NCBI GenBank assembly: GCA_003647525.1 | Contig: QMMZ01000011.1 | Span: forward strand, 1 to 15,992 | Source: Deltaproteobacteria bacterium | GTDB lineage: Bacteria; Desulfobacterota; Desulfobacteria; Desulfobacterales; ETH-SRB1 | Reading direction: 5' to 3' | DNA length: 15,992 nucleotides | In this document: positions 1 through 7,785 of the stretch, one piece after another | Layout of the letters: each line of letters begins with the position of its first letter | Position numbering within the stretch: position 1 is the first letter of the stretch | Position numbers and translations under genes: made by a program | Notes under the pieces: model-generated | What the model was told of the DNA's origin: nothing | Seen by the model: only the letters and a program-made list of their open reading frames with translations | The model's database searches: none

Positions 1-121
1 GGAAATACCCTCACTGGTTTGGGCTAAATCAATGGATTAAAATTACATGAGGAGCCGTATACGCACCCGTACGTACGGTTCTGTGGGCAGACGGAGGCTT
101 TATAGCCTCCTCTGACCCGAT
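1..121 (+). mobile_element. Group II intron, 3' end (domains V and VI; rest lies upstream of window)
   Basis: Seen: bases 52-81 fold as domain V. GAGCCGTA (52-59) pairs with TACGGTTC (74-81), followed by a TACG/CGTA upper stem and a CG bulge at 72-73; the AGC catalytic triad lies at 53-55. Bases 85-118 fold as domain VI: GGG/CCC, CAG/CTG, a short internal mismatch, then GGAGGCT/AGCCTCC. A single unpaired A at 115 lies on the 3' side, 6 bases before the likely 3' end GAT (121). That is the expected branch-point geometry, and the end obeys the AY rule. The upper stem has 4 bp capped by CACC rather than a GNRA loop, so the copy may be slightly degenerate. The intron reads toward murC. Its 5' part, and the exon it interrupts (possibly the murG side of the cluster), lie outside the window. 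Confidence 0.85.
3..50 (+). CDS. C-terminal tail of group II intron-encoded protein (partial, 5' end outside window)
   Basis: An open frame enters from the left edge and ends at TGA 48-50, just before domain V starts at 52. It encodes KYPHWFGLNQWIKIT. Intron-encoded reverse transcriptase/maturase genes lie in domain IV and usually stop shortly before domain V. A tail with a Y-P-x-x-W/F-F-x-x-x-G-L flavour fits the end of such proteins. Only 15 residues are visible and no catalytic motif is in view, so the assignment rests on position and frame. Confidence 0.4.
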   Translation, partial: KYPHWFGLNQWIKIT

Positions 122-203
122 AAATTTTCAATTTTAATCTTAAGTCATTAAAATTATAAAACAATAATCCATTTGGGAAACTTTTAATGTAAACTACAAG
201 ATC

Positions 204-1574
204 ATGTATCTTAAAAAATACCACATACATTTTGTAGGAATCGGAGGAATAGGAATGAGCGGCATTGCCGAGCTCCTTCTTAATCTCGGCTATAAGGTAT
301 CTGGTTCTGATATAAGGTCATCAGGCATTATAAGGCGGCTGAAAAGGCTTGGCGGTACAATATTTGAAGGGCATTCCGCGGAACAGGTCAGGGGAGCTGA
401 TGTTGTTGTGACATCATCTGCAATCGGGCTGGATAATACGGAGGTCGCTGCTGCAAGAAAAGCTTCAATTCCTCTAATACCAAGAGCGGAAATGCTGGCT
501 GAACTTATGCGGCTAAAGTACAGCGTGGCTGTGGCCGGTGCGCATGGGAAAACATCAACAACCTCAATAATTGCTTCGGTCCTGAGTAAAGGAGGGCTTG
601 ATCCTACAGTGGTTATCGGCGGTAAACTTAAAGGCATAGACTTAAATGCGCTGCTTGGCAGAGGTGACTTTATAGTAGCCGAAGCTGATGAAAGTGATGG
701 GTCTTTCCTTAAAATGTCGCCTACTATAGCGGTAGTAACCAATATAGACAGAGAACATCTCGATTTTTATAAAGACTTAACTTCCATAAAAAAAATCTTC
801 TTAAGTTTCATTGACAGGATACCTTTCTATGGTCTTGCCGTGCTTTGCCTTGATAATGAGCCAATACAGGAGCTTATCCCGAAGATTAAGAAACGCTTTA
901 CTACCTATGGGATGAGCACCCAGGCTGACTTTTATGCAAGAGACATTGTGTTCAGCAATCAGAAAAGCAGGTTTGATATCTATCATATGGGCGATATGCT
1001 TGGAAACATAACTTTAAATCTTCCCGGTACCCACAATGTATATAACTCTTTGGCAAGCATTGCTGTTGGAATTGAGCTGGATATTCCCTTTGATATTATC
1101 AAGTATGCCCTGGAAACTCTTGAAGGTGTTCAGCGAAGGCTCGAGATCAAAGGAGAAAAAAGGGGTATTACAGTTATTGACGATTACGGGCATCACCCAA
1201 CAGAGATTAAAACTACTCTGAGGGCTGTAAAAGAAAGTTGGCCGGGCAGGCGTATAATTGCAGTTTTTCAGCCGCACCGCTATACCAGAACAAAAGCGCT
1301 TTTTAATGAGTTCACGCGCTCATTCTACCAGTCAGATCTGCTTGTAGTTCTTCCAATTTATCCTGCGGGAGAAGAAAAGATAGAGGACATAGATGGCTGT
1401 ATCCTCTGTGAAAGCATCAGGAGACATGGCCATAAAGAAGCTGTGTTCAAAGAAAGTTTCAAAGAGGCTGTTTTATATTTGAATGAAATATTAGAAGAGC
1501 GAGATATACTGCTAACTTTAGGGGCAGGAGATGTATGGAAAGTCGGGGAAGAGATACTGGATATATTGAAGTAA
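204..1574 (+). CDS. murC: UDP-N-acetylmuramate--L-alanine ligase MurC
   Basis: MurC is the cytoplasmic ATP-dependent ligase that adds L-alanine to UDP-MurNAc, the first amino acid of the peptidoglycan stem. The 456-residue product has the usual length. It opens with the Rossmann motif HFVGIGGIGMSGIAELL (residues 9-25). The P-loop GAHGKTST is at about 112-119, ADESDGSF at about 161-168 and NIDREHLD at about 180-187 (Mur ligase central domain). DDYGHHPTEI (about 326-335) and FQPHRYTRT (about 354-362) mark the C-terminal domain. The ATG at 204 is chosen because the conserved fold begins a few residues later; there is no strong Shine-Dalgarno sequence. The gene lies 83 bases after the intron end. 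Its TAA stop sits at the very edge of the heptamer-ended repeat (1573-1756). The family call is very secure. Confidence 0.98.
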   Translation: MYLKKYHIHFVGIGGIGMSGIAELLLNLGYKVSGSDIRSSGIIRRLKRLGGTIFEGHSAEQVRGADVVVTSSAIGLDNTEVAAARKASIPLIPRAEMLAELMRLKYSVAVAGAHGKTSTTSIIASVLSKGGLDPTVVIGGKLKGIDLNALLGRGDFIVAEADESDGSFLKMSPTIAVVTNIDREHLDFYKDLTSIKKIFLSFIDRIPFYGLAVLCLDNEPIQELIPKIKKRFTTYGMSTQADFYARDIVFSNQKSRFDIYHMGDMLGNITLNLPGTHNVYNSLASIAVGIELDIPFDIIKYALETLEGVQRRLEIKGEKRGITVIDDYGHHPTEIKTTLRAVKESWPGRRIIAVFQPHRYTRTKALFNEFTRSFYQSDLLVVLPIYPAGEEKIEDIDGCILCESIRRHGHKEAVFKESFKEAVLYLNEILEERDILLTLGAGDVWKVGEEILDILK

Positions 1575-1756
1575 CGGTTTACGGTTGTCAGTTCACGGTT
1601 TACGGTTGAGTAAACATAAAAGTAAAAGGCTTAGTTGTGAGAACTCAAGTTTATATTTCATGTGAGGTCAAGGTATTTTTTTGAAAAAAATTTGAGTCAT
1701 TAGTCATGAACCGTGAACTGTAAACTGTAAACCGTGAACCGTGAACCGTGAACCGA
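1573..1756. repeat. Dispersed element copy A with inverted iterated heptamer ends
   Basis: The left end (1573-1609) carries iterated ACGGTTT / ACGGTTG / CAGTTC-type heptamers. The right end (about 1709-1756) carries the reverse-complement series (aaccgtg, aactgta, aaccgtg and so on). Between them is an AT-rich core of about 100 bases. A second copy at 14148-14324 has the same architecture, the same length class (184 versus 177 bases) and recognisable core identity, for example AACATAAA, AAAGGC and GAGAACTCAA followed by TTTATATT and CATGT. No open reading frame is seen. It resembles a MITE or a REP-like heptamer repeat. It fills the murC-murB gap, touches the murC stop, and its right end supplies a possible in-frame GTG (1748) for murB. 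Confidence 0.8.
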
Positions 1757-1768
1757 AAACCATTTATA

Positions 1769-2716
1769 ATGCTTGATTCTGATTCAAAAATATGGCTTGA
1801 AAGCCGGTTTAAAAACAGCGTCAGATTTGATGAATCTATGTCGAAGCATACATCTTTACGGGTGGGGGGTGCGGCCGACGCTTTTGTCATGCCTGAAAAG
1901 CCCGAAGAACTTGCGGATCTTATCAGGTGGTGCCGGAAGAAGGATATTCCTTTTCTTGTTATCGGAGAGGGAACGAATCTTCTTGTAAAAGACAGCGGCT
2001 TACGAGGAATTGTAATTGTACTTACGAAATGTCTAAAGACCATTACCAAAAAAGATATGGAAAGAAATGGTATCATTGTTACTGCCTTGGCTGGGGCAAG
2101 GATGCAGGCTCTTTGCTCTTTTGCTGTTAAGAATGGCCTCAAAGGGATGAATTTTGCCGTTGGTATTCCAGGTACGGTGGGTGGAGGCATAATGATGAAT
2201 GCCGGAACTGCCCATGGATCAATAAAAGGTGTTCTTGATTCCATAAAGATTTTGCTGCCTGACGGGCATACTAAAATAATCATGAGAGAAAATTTGGACT
2301 TTGAATACAGAAAACTGTCTCTGAAAGATGAAGTAAAAGGAGGTAATCAAGGGCAGCCCATTATATTAGGGGCATGCTTTTGCCTGCGTCCTTCAGACCC
2401 GCGGAAACTTAAAAAAGATGCTGAGAAAATTCTGAAAGAAAGAAAAGAAAGACAGCCGGCGGGCCTGCCTAGCGCAGGATGTTTTTTTAAAAACCCTTTG
2501 TCCGGTAAAACAGCGGGAGAGCTTATTGATCTGGCCGGACTTAAAGGCAAGTCAATAGGTGGAGCAAAAATTTCATTAAAACATGCCAATTTTATCATTA
2601 ACAGGAACAGAGCATCGGCCTCCGATATACTGGCTCTTATAGAACTTGTTCGGGGAACGGTGTCAAAAAAGTTCAACATTAACCTGGAGCCAGAGGTAAA
2701 AATTGTTGGGCAATAA
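1769..2716 (+). CDS. murB: UDP-N-acetylenolpyruvoylglucosamine reductase MurB
   Basis: MurB is the cytoplasmic FAD/NADPH enzyme that reduces UDP-GlcNAc-enolpyruvate to UDP-MurNAc, the substrate of MurC. Numbering is from ATG 1769 (315 residues). The FAD-binding segments are TSLRVGGAADAFV (28-40), IGEGTNLLV (65-73) and VGIPGTVGGGIMMNAG (131-146). The YR pair (170-171), PSAGCFFKNP (224-233) and LEPEVKIVG (306-314) carry the active-site Arg, the proton-donor position and the catalytic Glu. The donor position, Ser in the textbook enzyme, is Cys228 here, a variant I believe occurs in other MurB proteins. An in-frame GTG at 1748 would add seven residues (MNRKPFI), but it lies inside the repeat; neither start has a good Shine-Dalgarno, so ATG 1769 is preferred. 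The end overlaps ftsQ by 14 bases. Confidence 0.96.
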   Translation: MLDSDSKIWLESRFKNSVRFDESMSKHTSLRVGGAADAFVMPEKPEELADLIRWCRKKDIPFLVIGEGTNLLVKDSGLRGIVIVLTKCLKTITKKDMERNGIIVTALAGARMQALCSFAVKNGLKGMNFAVGIPGTVGGGIMMNAGTAHGSIKGVLDSIKILLPDGHTKIIMRENLDFEYRKLSLKDEVKGGNQGQPIILGACFCLRPSDPRKLKKDAEKILKERKERQPAGLPSAGCFFKNPLSGKTAGELIDLAGLKGKSIGGAKISLKHANFIINRNRASASDILALIELVRGTVSKKFNINLEPEVKIVGQ

Positions 2717-3557
2717 TCAGATAAGAAAAAACTGTTACAAGGGCACATCAACCAAAAAACGCGTCAAAATATTACAGCGCTTTGTTTTCTGTTTCGAGAT
2801 ATTGGCTGCGGTCGGCATTTTAACTGTAATGAGCTTTGTTTTTATTCTGGCTCACGATTTCATTACACAATGTGACTATTTCAGGGCTGATAACATAGTC
2901 ATTAAAGGAGCGCATCGACTTTCAAAACAGCATATCCTTGAACAGGCAAATATAAATAAAGGAACAAATATTCTTTCCGTAAATCTTTCAATAATAAGAA
3001 ACAGATTGCTGGCGCATTCTTGGATAGCCGAGACTGAAGTCAGAAGAGAACTGCCGGACATAATAACTATTGGTATTAAGGAGCATGAACCGCTTGCCAT
3101 TTTAGATCTTGGCCGCAGGTTCCTTATAAACGTTAATGGAGAAGTATTTAAAGAATGGACTGCATCGGATCCTGATGTTTTGCCAATTGTCAGCGGACTT
3201 CAATTTTCAGACCTGAATGTTTCCGCTGAGCCACGCAGCACATCTTTTAATGCAGTAATGGAAGTTTTACGTCTTGGCCGGGAATCTGATAGCATTCTTC
3301 CAAACAGGAGAATAAGAAAAATCAGGGTGGACAGACAAACAGGTCTTACCCTCTATGCATTTGATCGAGTAAGAGTAATAAAATTGGGCTATCATGATTA
3401 TCCAGACAAGTATGAAAGGCTTGAAAGCGTGCTTTTTTACCTGAAGAAAAAGAGATGTTTTCCGGATTTCAATTCTATTGATTTGAATCACCTGGATCGT
3501 ATTGTTGTAAATCTTGTGAATGATGAATCATCTGCCGGGGATCATCAGGAGGTTTAA
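2703..3557 (+). CDS. ftsQ: Cell division protein FtsQ
   Basis: FtsQ is a bitopic inner-membrane protein that links early and late divisome components through FtsB/FtsL. The product (284 residues) has a basic cytoplasmic tail, one membrane segment at about 28-50 (FCFEILAAVGILTVMSFVFI), then a POTRA domain at about 58-127 that begins FRADNIVIKGAHRLS and contains ILSVNLSIIRNRLL and SWIAETEVRRELPDIITIGI. The FtsQ domain follows: EHEPLAILDLGRRFLINVNG and further. The best start is TTG 2703, inside the murB end (another TTG follows at 2706); ATG 2829 would delete part of the membrane segment. The overlap with murB suggests translational coupling. The TAA stop ends one base before the ftsA ATG. Overall sequence is diverged, as is usual for FtsQ, so the order of domains and the position between murB and ftsA carry the call. 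Confidence 0.93.
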   Translation: MLGNNQIRKNCYKGTSTKKRVKILQRFVFCFEILAAVGILTVMSFVFILAHDFITQCDYFRADNIVIKGAHRLSKQHILEQANINKGTNILSVNLSIIRNRLLAHSWIAETEVRRELPDIITIGIKEHEPLAILDLGRRFLINVNGEVFKEWTASDPDVLPIVSGLQFSDLNVSAEPRSTSFNAVMEVLRLGRESDSILPNRRIRKIRVDRQTGLTLYAFDRVRVIKLGYHDYPDKYERLESVLFYLKKKRCFPDFNSIDLNHLDRIVVNLVNDESSAGDHQEV

Positions 3558-3558
3558 C

Positions 3559-4788
3559 ATGCAGGGAAAGGAAGAAATTGTTGTAGGCCTTGATATTGGA
3601 ACTACCAAAATCTGCGCTGTTGTTGGTGAAATATCCGGCGCTGAAATCAATATAGTCGGTATAGGCACCCACCCTTCAATCGGGCTTCGTAAGGGAGTAG
3701 TGGTGAATATTGAATCAACCGTAGAATCTATAAAAAAAGCGGTTGAGGAAGCGGAGCTTATGGCCGGTTGCGAAATCTCATCGGTTTATGCTGGAATTGC
3801 AGGAGGACATATAACCGGCTTCAACAGCCGCGGAATTGTAGCGGTAAAAAGTTCTGAAATAACTGAGCTTGATGTTGAGCGAGTAATTGATGCTGCAAGA
3901 GCTGTGGCAATCCCAATGGACAGGGAAGTAATACATGTGATTCCCCAGGAATTCATTGTTGATGATGAGGCAGGTATTCAAAATCCTGTTGGTATGGCAG
4001 GGGTAAGGCTGGAGGCAAAAATTCATATTGTGACCGGAGCTGTAACGTCGGCTCACAACATTGTCAAGTGTGCAAACCGTTCTGGTCTTGATGTCTGTGA
4101 TATTGTTCTGGAATCTCTTGCTTCCGGCGAAGCCGTGCTGACCGAAGAAGAAAAGCAGTTGGGTACGGGTTTGATTGACCTCGGTGGAGGGACAAGCGAT
4201 CTGGCTATATTTTGCAACAAAAATATCAGGCATACTTTCGTGCTTGCATTAGGGGGCAACAACCTGACAAATGACCTGGCAATTGGACTGCACGCACCGC
4301 TTGGAGAAGCGGAGAAAATAAAGAAGAAGTATGGAACTTGCATTGCAAAAAATATCAGCAGCGAAGAAACTATCGAGGTTCCGGGCATGGGGGGGCGAAA
4401 GCCCAGGAAGCTTCCCAGGCAAATTCTTGGTGAAATTTTGGAACCCCGTATGGAGGAAATCTTCACATTGATAAATAGAGAAATTTATAGAGCTGGGATG
4501 GAGAAATTAATTTCGTCAGGCATTGTTTTAACGGGCGGATCAGCGCTTTTGAGTGATGTGACTGAAGTCGCAGAATCAGTTTTCAATTTTCCAACCCGGT
4601 TAGGTAAGCCTATGGAAATCAGTGGTCTGGTCGATGTCGTAAACAACCCCATGTATGCTACCGGCGTTGGGCTGGTTATATACGGTGCCAAAAACCAGAC
4701 TGCTAAGAAGAAATTCAGGATTCGCGACAAAAATATTTTCAACTGTTTAATAACAAGGATGAAGAAATGGTTTAAAGAGGTAATTTGA
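3559..4788 (+). CDS. ftsA: Cell division protein FtsA
   Basis: FtsA is the actin-like ATPase that tethers FtsZ filaments to the inner membrane. The 409-residue product starts MQGKEEIVVGLDIGTTKI with the phosphate-1 loop GLDIGTTK at 10-17. The phosphate-2 loop is GLIDLGGGTSDLAIF near residue 205, and the adenosine motif is GIVLTGGSALL near 320. The last residues, LITRMKKWFKEVI, form the basic amphipathic membrane-targeting helix. The start at ATG 3559 is chosen over an upstream in-frame ATG (3520) because a perfect AGGAGG lies at 3547-3552 and the conserved fold begins right after it. It follows ftsQ by one base and precedes ftsZ by 48 bases. The stop codon is TGA and lies inside a perfect hairpin (4781-4816). 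Confidence 0.98.
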   Translation: MQGKEEIVVGLDIGTTKICAVVGEISGAEINIVGIGTHPSIGLRKGVVVNIESTVESIKKAVEEAELMAGCEISSVYAGIAGGHITGFNSRGIVAVKSSEITELDVERVIDAARAVAIPMDREVIHVIPQEFIVDDEAGIQNPVGMAGVRLEAKIHIVTGAVTSAHNIVKCANRSGLDVCDIVLESLASGEAVLTEEEKQLGTGLIDLGGGTSDLAIFCNKNIRHTFVLALGGNNLTNDLAIGLHAPLGEAEKIKKKYGTCIAKNISSEETIEVPGMGGRKPRKLPRQILGEILEPRMEEIFTLINREIYRAGMEKLISSGIVLTGGSALLSDVTEVAESVFNFPTRLGKPMEISGLVDVVNNPMYATGVGLVIYGAKNQTAKKKFRIRDKNIFNCLITRMKKWFKEVI

Positions 4789-4816
4789 TTTTTCGATCAG
4801 GATGGAAATCAAATTA
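4781..4816 (+). promoter_or_regulatory. 11-bp perfect hairpin spanning the ftsA stop, upstream of ftsZ
   Basis: TAATTTGATTT (4781-4791) and AAATCAAATTA (4806-4816) are exact reverse complements with a 14-base loop. The left arm contains the ftsA TGA stop. The ftsZ Shine-Dalgarno (GGAGG) begins about 10 bases after the right arm. No T-run follows, so it is not a standard terminator. It could be an RNA processing or stability element that sets ftsZ expression apart from ftsA, or an operator. The structure is seen; its function is inferred. Confidence 0.5.
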
Positions 4817-4836
4817 ATTATTTGTAGGAGGGGGCT

Positions 4837-6033
4837 ATGTTTACTTATGTAGATAATAATAAATCTGCAAAGATCAAGGTTATTGGGGTAGGTGGTGCAG
4901 GCGGAAATGCAATAAACAATATGATTGAATCCAATCTGCAGGGGGTTAAGTTTATTGCGGCAAACACGGATGCTCAGGCACTTGAAAATTCAAAGGCACA
5001 GCTCAAGCTGCAGATTGGAGAAAGGCTTACAGAAGGTCTTGGCGCTGGTGCTAATCCTCAAGTCGGGAGAGACGCCGCACTTGAAAGCAGGGAAACAATA
5101 AAAAGCGCCCTTGAAGACAGCCACATGGTTTTTATTACCGCTGGATTTGGCGGTGGTTCCGGCACGGGAGCTGCACCGGTTATAGCAGAAATTTGCAAAG
5201 AAATTGAAGCACTGACAGTTGCAGTAGTGACAAAGCCCTTTTCATTTGAAGGGAAGAAAAGGGCCAAACAGGCGGAAGAAGGCATTGCTGCATTAAAAGA
5301 GGTTGCCGACACAGTAATTATAATACCCAACGACAGATTAAGAGGAATTGCTTCAAAAAATGCAAAGATGGTCGATATGTTTAAGAAAGCAGATGAAATT
5401 CTTCTTCATTCCGTCAAAGGAATTACCGATCTTATTATGATGCCTGGTCTGGTCAATCTTGATTTTGCGGATGTTAGAACAACAATGTTAAGGGCAGGCA
5501 TGGCCATAATGGGTACAGGTAGAGCAAGTGGGGCTAACCGTGCAAAAGAAGCTGCTGAAAGTGCTATATCCCATCCATTGCTCGAAGATATCTCCATTGT
5601 CGGCGCAAAAGGTGTATTAATGAACATAACAAGTACCAGTGAATTAACAATGGAGGAGATGACGGAAGCTTCCGATAGAATATATGAAGAGGTGGGTGAG
5701 GATGCCGATATTATCTGGGGGACTGTAGTTGATGAGTCTCTTGGTGATGAGATGAGAGTCACCGTTATTGCAACAGGGATAGGTACAGAGCATGAATCAT
5801 CAATGTCTAAAAAATGCAGAAATAAGCACATGGATCATGAGCTCAGAGGAAGAATAAGAGATATTACTTCTGATGACATGAGGAACGCAGTTGACTTTGA
5901 TGAGCCAACTTTTATCCGTCGAAACAAAGCGGTAGGTGAATCAACCGGAGCTACTTACAGGGGATACAAGGGAATAGTAATCGACAACAATGATCTTGAA
6001 ATTCCTACCTTTTTAAGAAGAAAGGCGGACTAA
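4837..6033 (+). CDS. ftsZ: Cell division GTPase FtsZ
   Basis: FtsZ is the tubulin-like GTPase that forms the Z ring at the division site. In the 398-residue product, KVIGVGGAGGNAINNM (14-29) and AANTDAQAL (41-49) form the nucleotide pocket. GFGGGSGTGAAP (103-114) is the tubulin signature loop, with Ser where Thr is more usual. NLDFADVRTTM near 206-216 is the T7 synergy loop that supplies catalytic Asp. The polymer core ends near 320, followed by a variable linker, and the conserved tail DLEIPTFLRRKAD at the extreme C-terminus binds FtsA and other partners. ATG 4837 has a strong GGAGGGGG-type ribosome site just upstream. It is the last dcw gene here; a radical SAM gene starts 6 bases after its TAA. 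Confidence 0.99.
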   Translation: MFTYVDNNKSAKIKVIGVGGAGGNAINNMIESNLQGVKFIAANTDAQALENSKAQLKLQIGERLTEGLGAGANPQVGRDAALESRETIKSALEDSHMVFITAGFGGGSGTGAAPVIAEICKEIEALTVAVVTKPFSFEGKKRAKQAEEGIAALKEVADTVIIIPNDRLRGIASKNAKMVDMFKKADEILLHSVKGITDLIMMPGLVNLDFADVRTTMLRAGMAIMGTGRASGANRAKEAAESAISHPLLEDISIVGAKGVLMNITSTSELTMEEMTEASDRIYEEVGEDADIIWGTVVDESLGDEMRVTVIATGIGTEHESSMSKKCRNKHMDHELRGRIRDITSDDMRNAVDFDEPTFIRRNKAVGESTGATYRGYKGIVIDNNDLEIPTFLRRKAD

Positions 6034-6039
6034 GTAATA

Positions 6040-7773
6040 TTGGTATCGAAAACCGGCAAGTCAAATAAAAGATATGTTGAATCGGAAATCGGTACAATCA
6101 GGAAAGGTTGTAAAGAAAGTATTCGAATAGCGCTTGTATATCCCAACAAATATCATGTTGGGATGTCCAGCCTTGGTTTCCAGACAGTATATCATTTATT
6201 AAACAATATTGAGGATGTTGCATGTGAAAGATCTTTCCTGCCCGATGAAACCAGTTCGCCCGCGGCCGGAATAACTACTATAGAATCAGGGAAACCAATT
6301 TCTGAATTTGATGTTATTGCTTTTTCAATTTCCTTTGAGAATGACTACCCCAACCTTCTGACCATTCTAGATAAAGCAGGTATCCCCTTGCATTCAAGCG
6401 ATAGAGGAAGAACCCATCCTCTTGTTGTTGCAGGAGGAGTTGCCTGCTTTTTAAACCCGGAACCTGTTTCATCATTTATTGATTGTTTTTTGATCGGGGA
6501 GGCGGAATTGATGCTTCCCCAATTTATTGACAGCCTTGATAATAATATAAGCAGAAAATCCCTTTTAAAAGATATAGTACGCAAAGTACCCGGTACATAC
6601 GTGCCTGCATTTTACGAAACAACCTATAATAAAGATGGAACAATTCGCTCCTTTGAACCATTACTTGCTGTCCCCGTCAATATCAGGCGGACGTATCTAA
6701 AAGACCTTTCCCAGGTGTCAACCTGCAGCAGTATAATAACTCCGCATACTACTTTTGATAATACATTTTTGATAGAAACAGGCAGGGGCTGTCCACATGG
6801 CTGCCGCTTCTGCAGTGCCGGATATGTTTACAGGCCTCCGAGATTCAGGTCTTTCCCGGTTATTGCAAAATGTTTGGAACAGGGAGTTTTGCTTACCGAT
6901 AAAATCGGTCTTGTAGGAGCTGCGGTGTCGGATTTTCCCAGTATAAAAGGACTTTACGATTATGTTAATAATAAAAATATTAGGATATCGTTCAGCTCTC
7001 TCAGGGCTGACTCACTTTGCCCGGAGCTTATATCTTTGCTGCGGCAAAGCAAAGTAAAAACAGCTACAATTGCCCCGGATGCTGGATCTGAACGTATGCG
7101 CAAGGTAATCAATAAAGGCATTACAGAAGAAGAAATACTTAATGCCGCTGAAGGCCTTGTTGCAGGCGGTATCCCAAACTTAAAGCTCTATTTCATGATT
7201 GGTCTTCCAACAGAAACAATGGATGATGTAGAAGCCGTCATAGATTTGTGCAAAAAAATAAAACATCAATTTCTCGAATCAAGCAGGATTAAAAAGCGAA
7301 TAGGGTTAATAACTGTAACCATTAATTCTTTTGTCCCAAAGCCGTTTACTCCCTTTCAGTGGGTTGCAATGAATGATGAACGTACTTTGAAAAAGAAAAT
7401 AAAGATGATAAAGCATGGTTTGAAAAGAGTTGCGAACGTCCGTGTTCATGCGGATATCCCGCGCTGGGCTTATATCCAGGCTGTATTTTCACGCGGCGAC
7501 CGCAGGGTTTCAGAAATTCTGACTTTAGCTAATAAAAATCATGGAAACTGGGCGCAAACGCTCAAGGGAACACCGATAAATCCTGATTTTTACGCTCTGA
7601 GGGAACGATCTCTGGACGAATTATTTCCCTGGGACTTTATAGATCATGGTGTAAGAAAGTCTTTTCTAAAACAGGAATATAAGAAAGCCCTGGATGGTAA
7701 AGAGACTCCACCATGCCCTATGAAATCATGCAATGTCTGCGGGGTCTGCAAGAAAGAGCTTGCTCAAAAATAA
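6040..7773 (+). CDS. B12-binding-type radical SAM protein (TIGR03960-like)
   Basis: The 577-residue product is a radical SAM enzyme. The cluster motif CPHGCRFC (C251, C255, C258) follows ETGRGC and binds the [4Fe-4S] cluster that cleaves S-adenosylmethionine. The N-terminal part (about 25-165), with VYPNKYHVGMSSLGFQTVY and later VVAGGVACFLNPEP, resembles the cobalamin-binding half seen in B12-radical SAM proteins. APDAGSERMRKVINKGITE and KLYFMIGLPTET lie in the barrel. A Cys-rich tail CPMKSCNVCGVC (about 561-572) could bind another metal centre. The pattern matches the uncharacterised family I know as TIGR03960; the substrate is unknown. The start is TTG 6040, 6 bases after ftsZ, so it is probably co-transcribed with ftsZ. 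It ends in TAA 12 bases before a convergent gene, with no clear terminator. Confidence 0.9.
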   Translation: MVSKTGKSNKRYVESEIGTIRKGCKESIRIALVYPNKYHVGMSSLGFQTVYHLLNNIEDVACERSFLPDETSSPAAGITTIESGKPISEFDVIAFSISFENDYPNLLTILDKAGIPLHSSDRGRTHPLVVAGGVACFLNPEPVSSFIDCFLIGEAELMLPQFIDSLDNNISRKSLLKDIVRKVPGTYVPAFYETTYNKDGTIRSFEPLLAVPVNIRRTYLKDLSQVSTCSSIITPHTTFDNTFLIETGRGCPHGCRFCSAGYVYRPPRFRSFPVIAKCLEQGVLLTDKIGLVGAAVSDFPSIKGLYDYVNNKNIRISFSSLRADSLCPELISLLRQSKVKTATIAPDAGSERMRKVINKGITEEEILNAAEGLVAGGIPNLKLYFMIGLPTETMDDVEAVIDLCKKIKHQFLESSRIKKRIGLITVTINSFVPKPFTPFQWVAMNDERTLKKKIKMIKHGLKRVANVRVHADIPRWAYIQAVFSRGDRRVSEILTLANKNHGNWAQTLKGTPINPDFYALRERSLDELFPWDFIDHGVRKSFLKQEYKKALDGKETPPCPMKSCNVCGVCKKELAQK

Positions 7774-7785
7774 AGCGAGACCGTC

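Noticed and set aside
1573..1756. CRISPR array, from the regularly repeated heptamers
   Set aside because: Repeats are 7 bases, tandem without spacers, and inverted at the two ends; there are no cas genes.
1748..1768. GTG 1748 as the start of murB
   Set aside because: It lies inside repeat copy A with no ribosome site; ATG 1769 fits the family start better, although neither has a strong Shine-Dalgarno.
1651..2283. 210-residue minus-strand frame across the murC-murB gap and murB
   Set aside because: It is the antisense shadow of murB and the repeat; the heptamer repeats give a false periodic peptide (SRFTV).
2445..2480. MurB Cys at the proton-donor position as a defect
   Set aside because: Cys can act in the same place and I believe it occurs in other MurB proteins; the rest of the active site is present.
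3520..3558. Upstream in-frame ATG as the start of ftsA
   Set aside because: AGGAGG at 3547-3552 directly precedes ATG 3559, and the conserved fold begins there; the upstream start would overlap ftsQ and add 13 unconserved residues.
5140..5175. FtsZ Ser in the GGGSGTG loop as a loss-of-function change
   Set aside because: Ser is a conservative swap for Thr and all other catalytic segments are intact.
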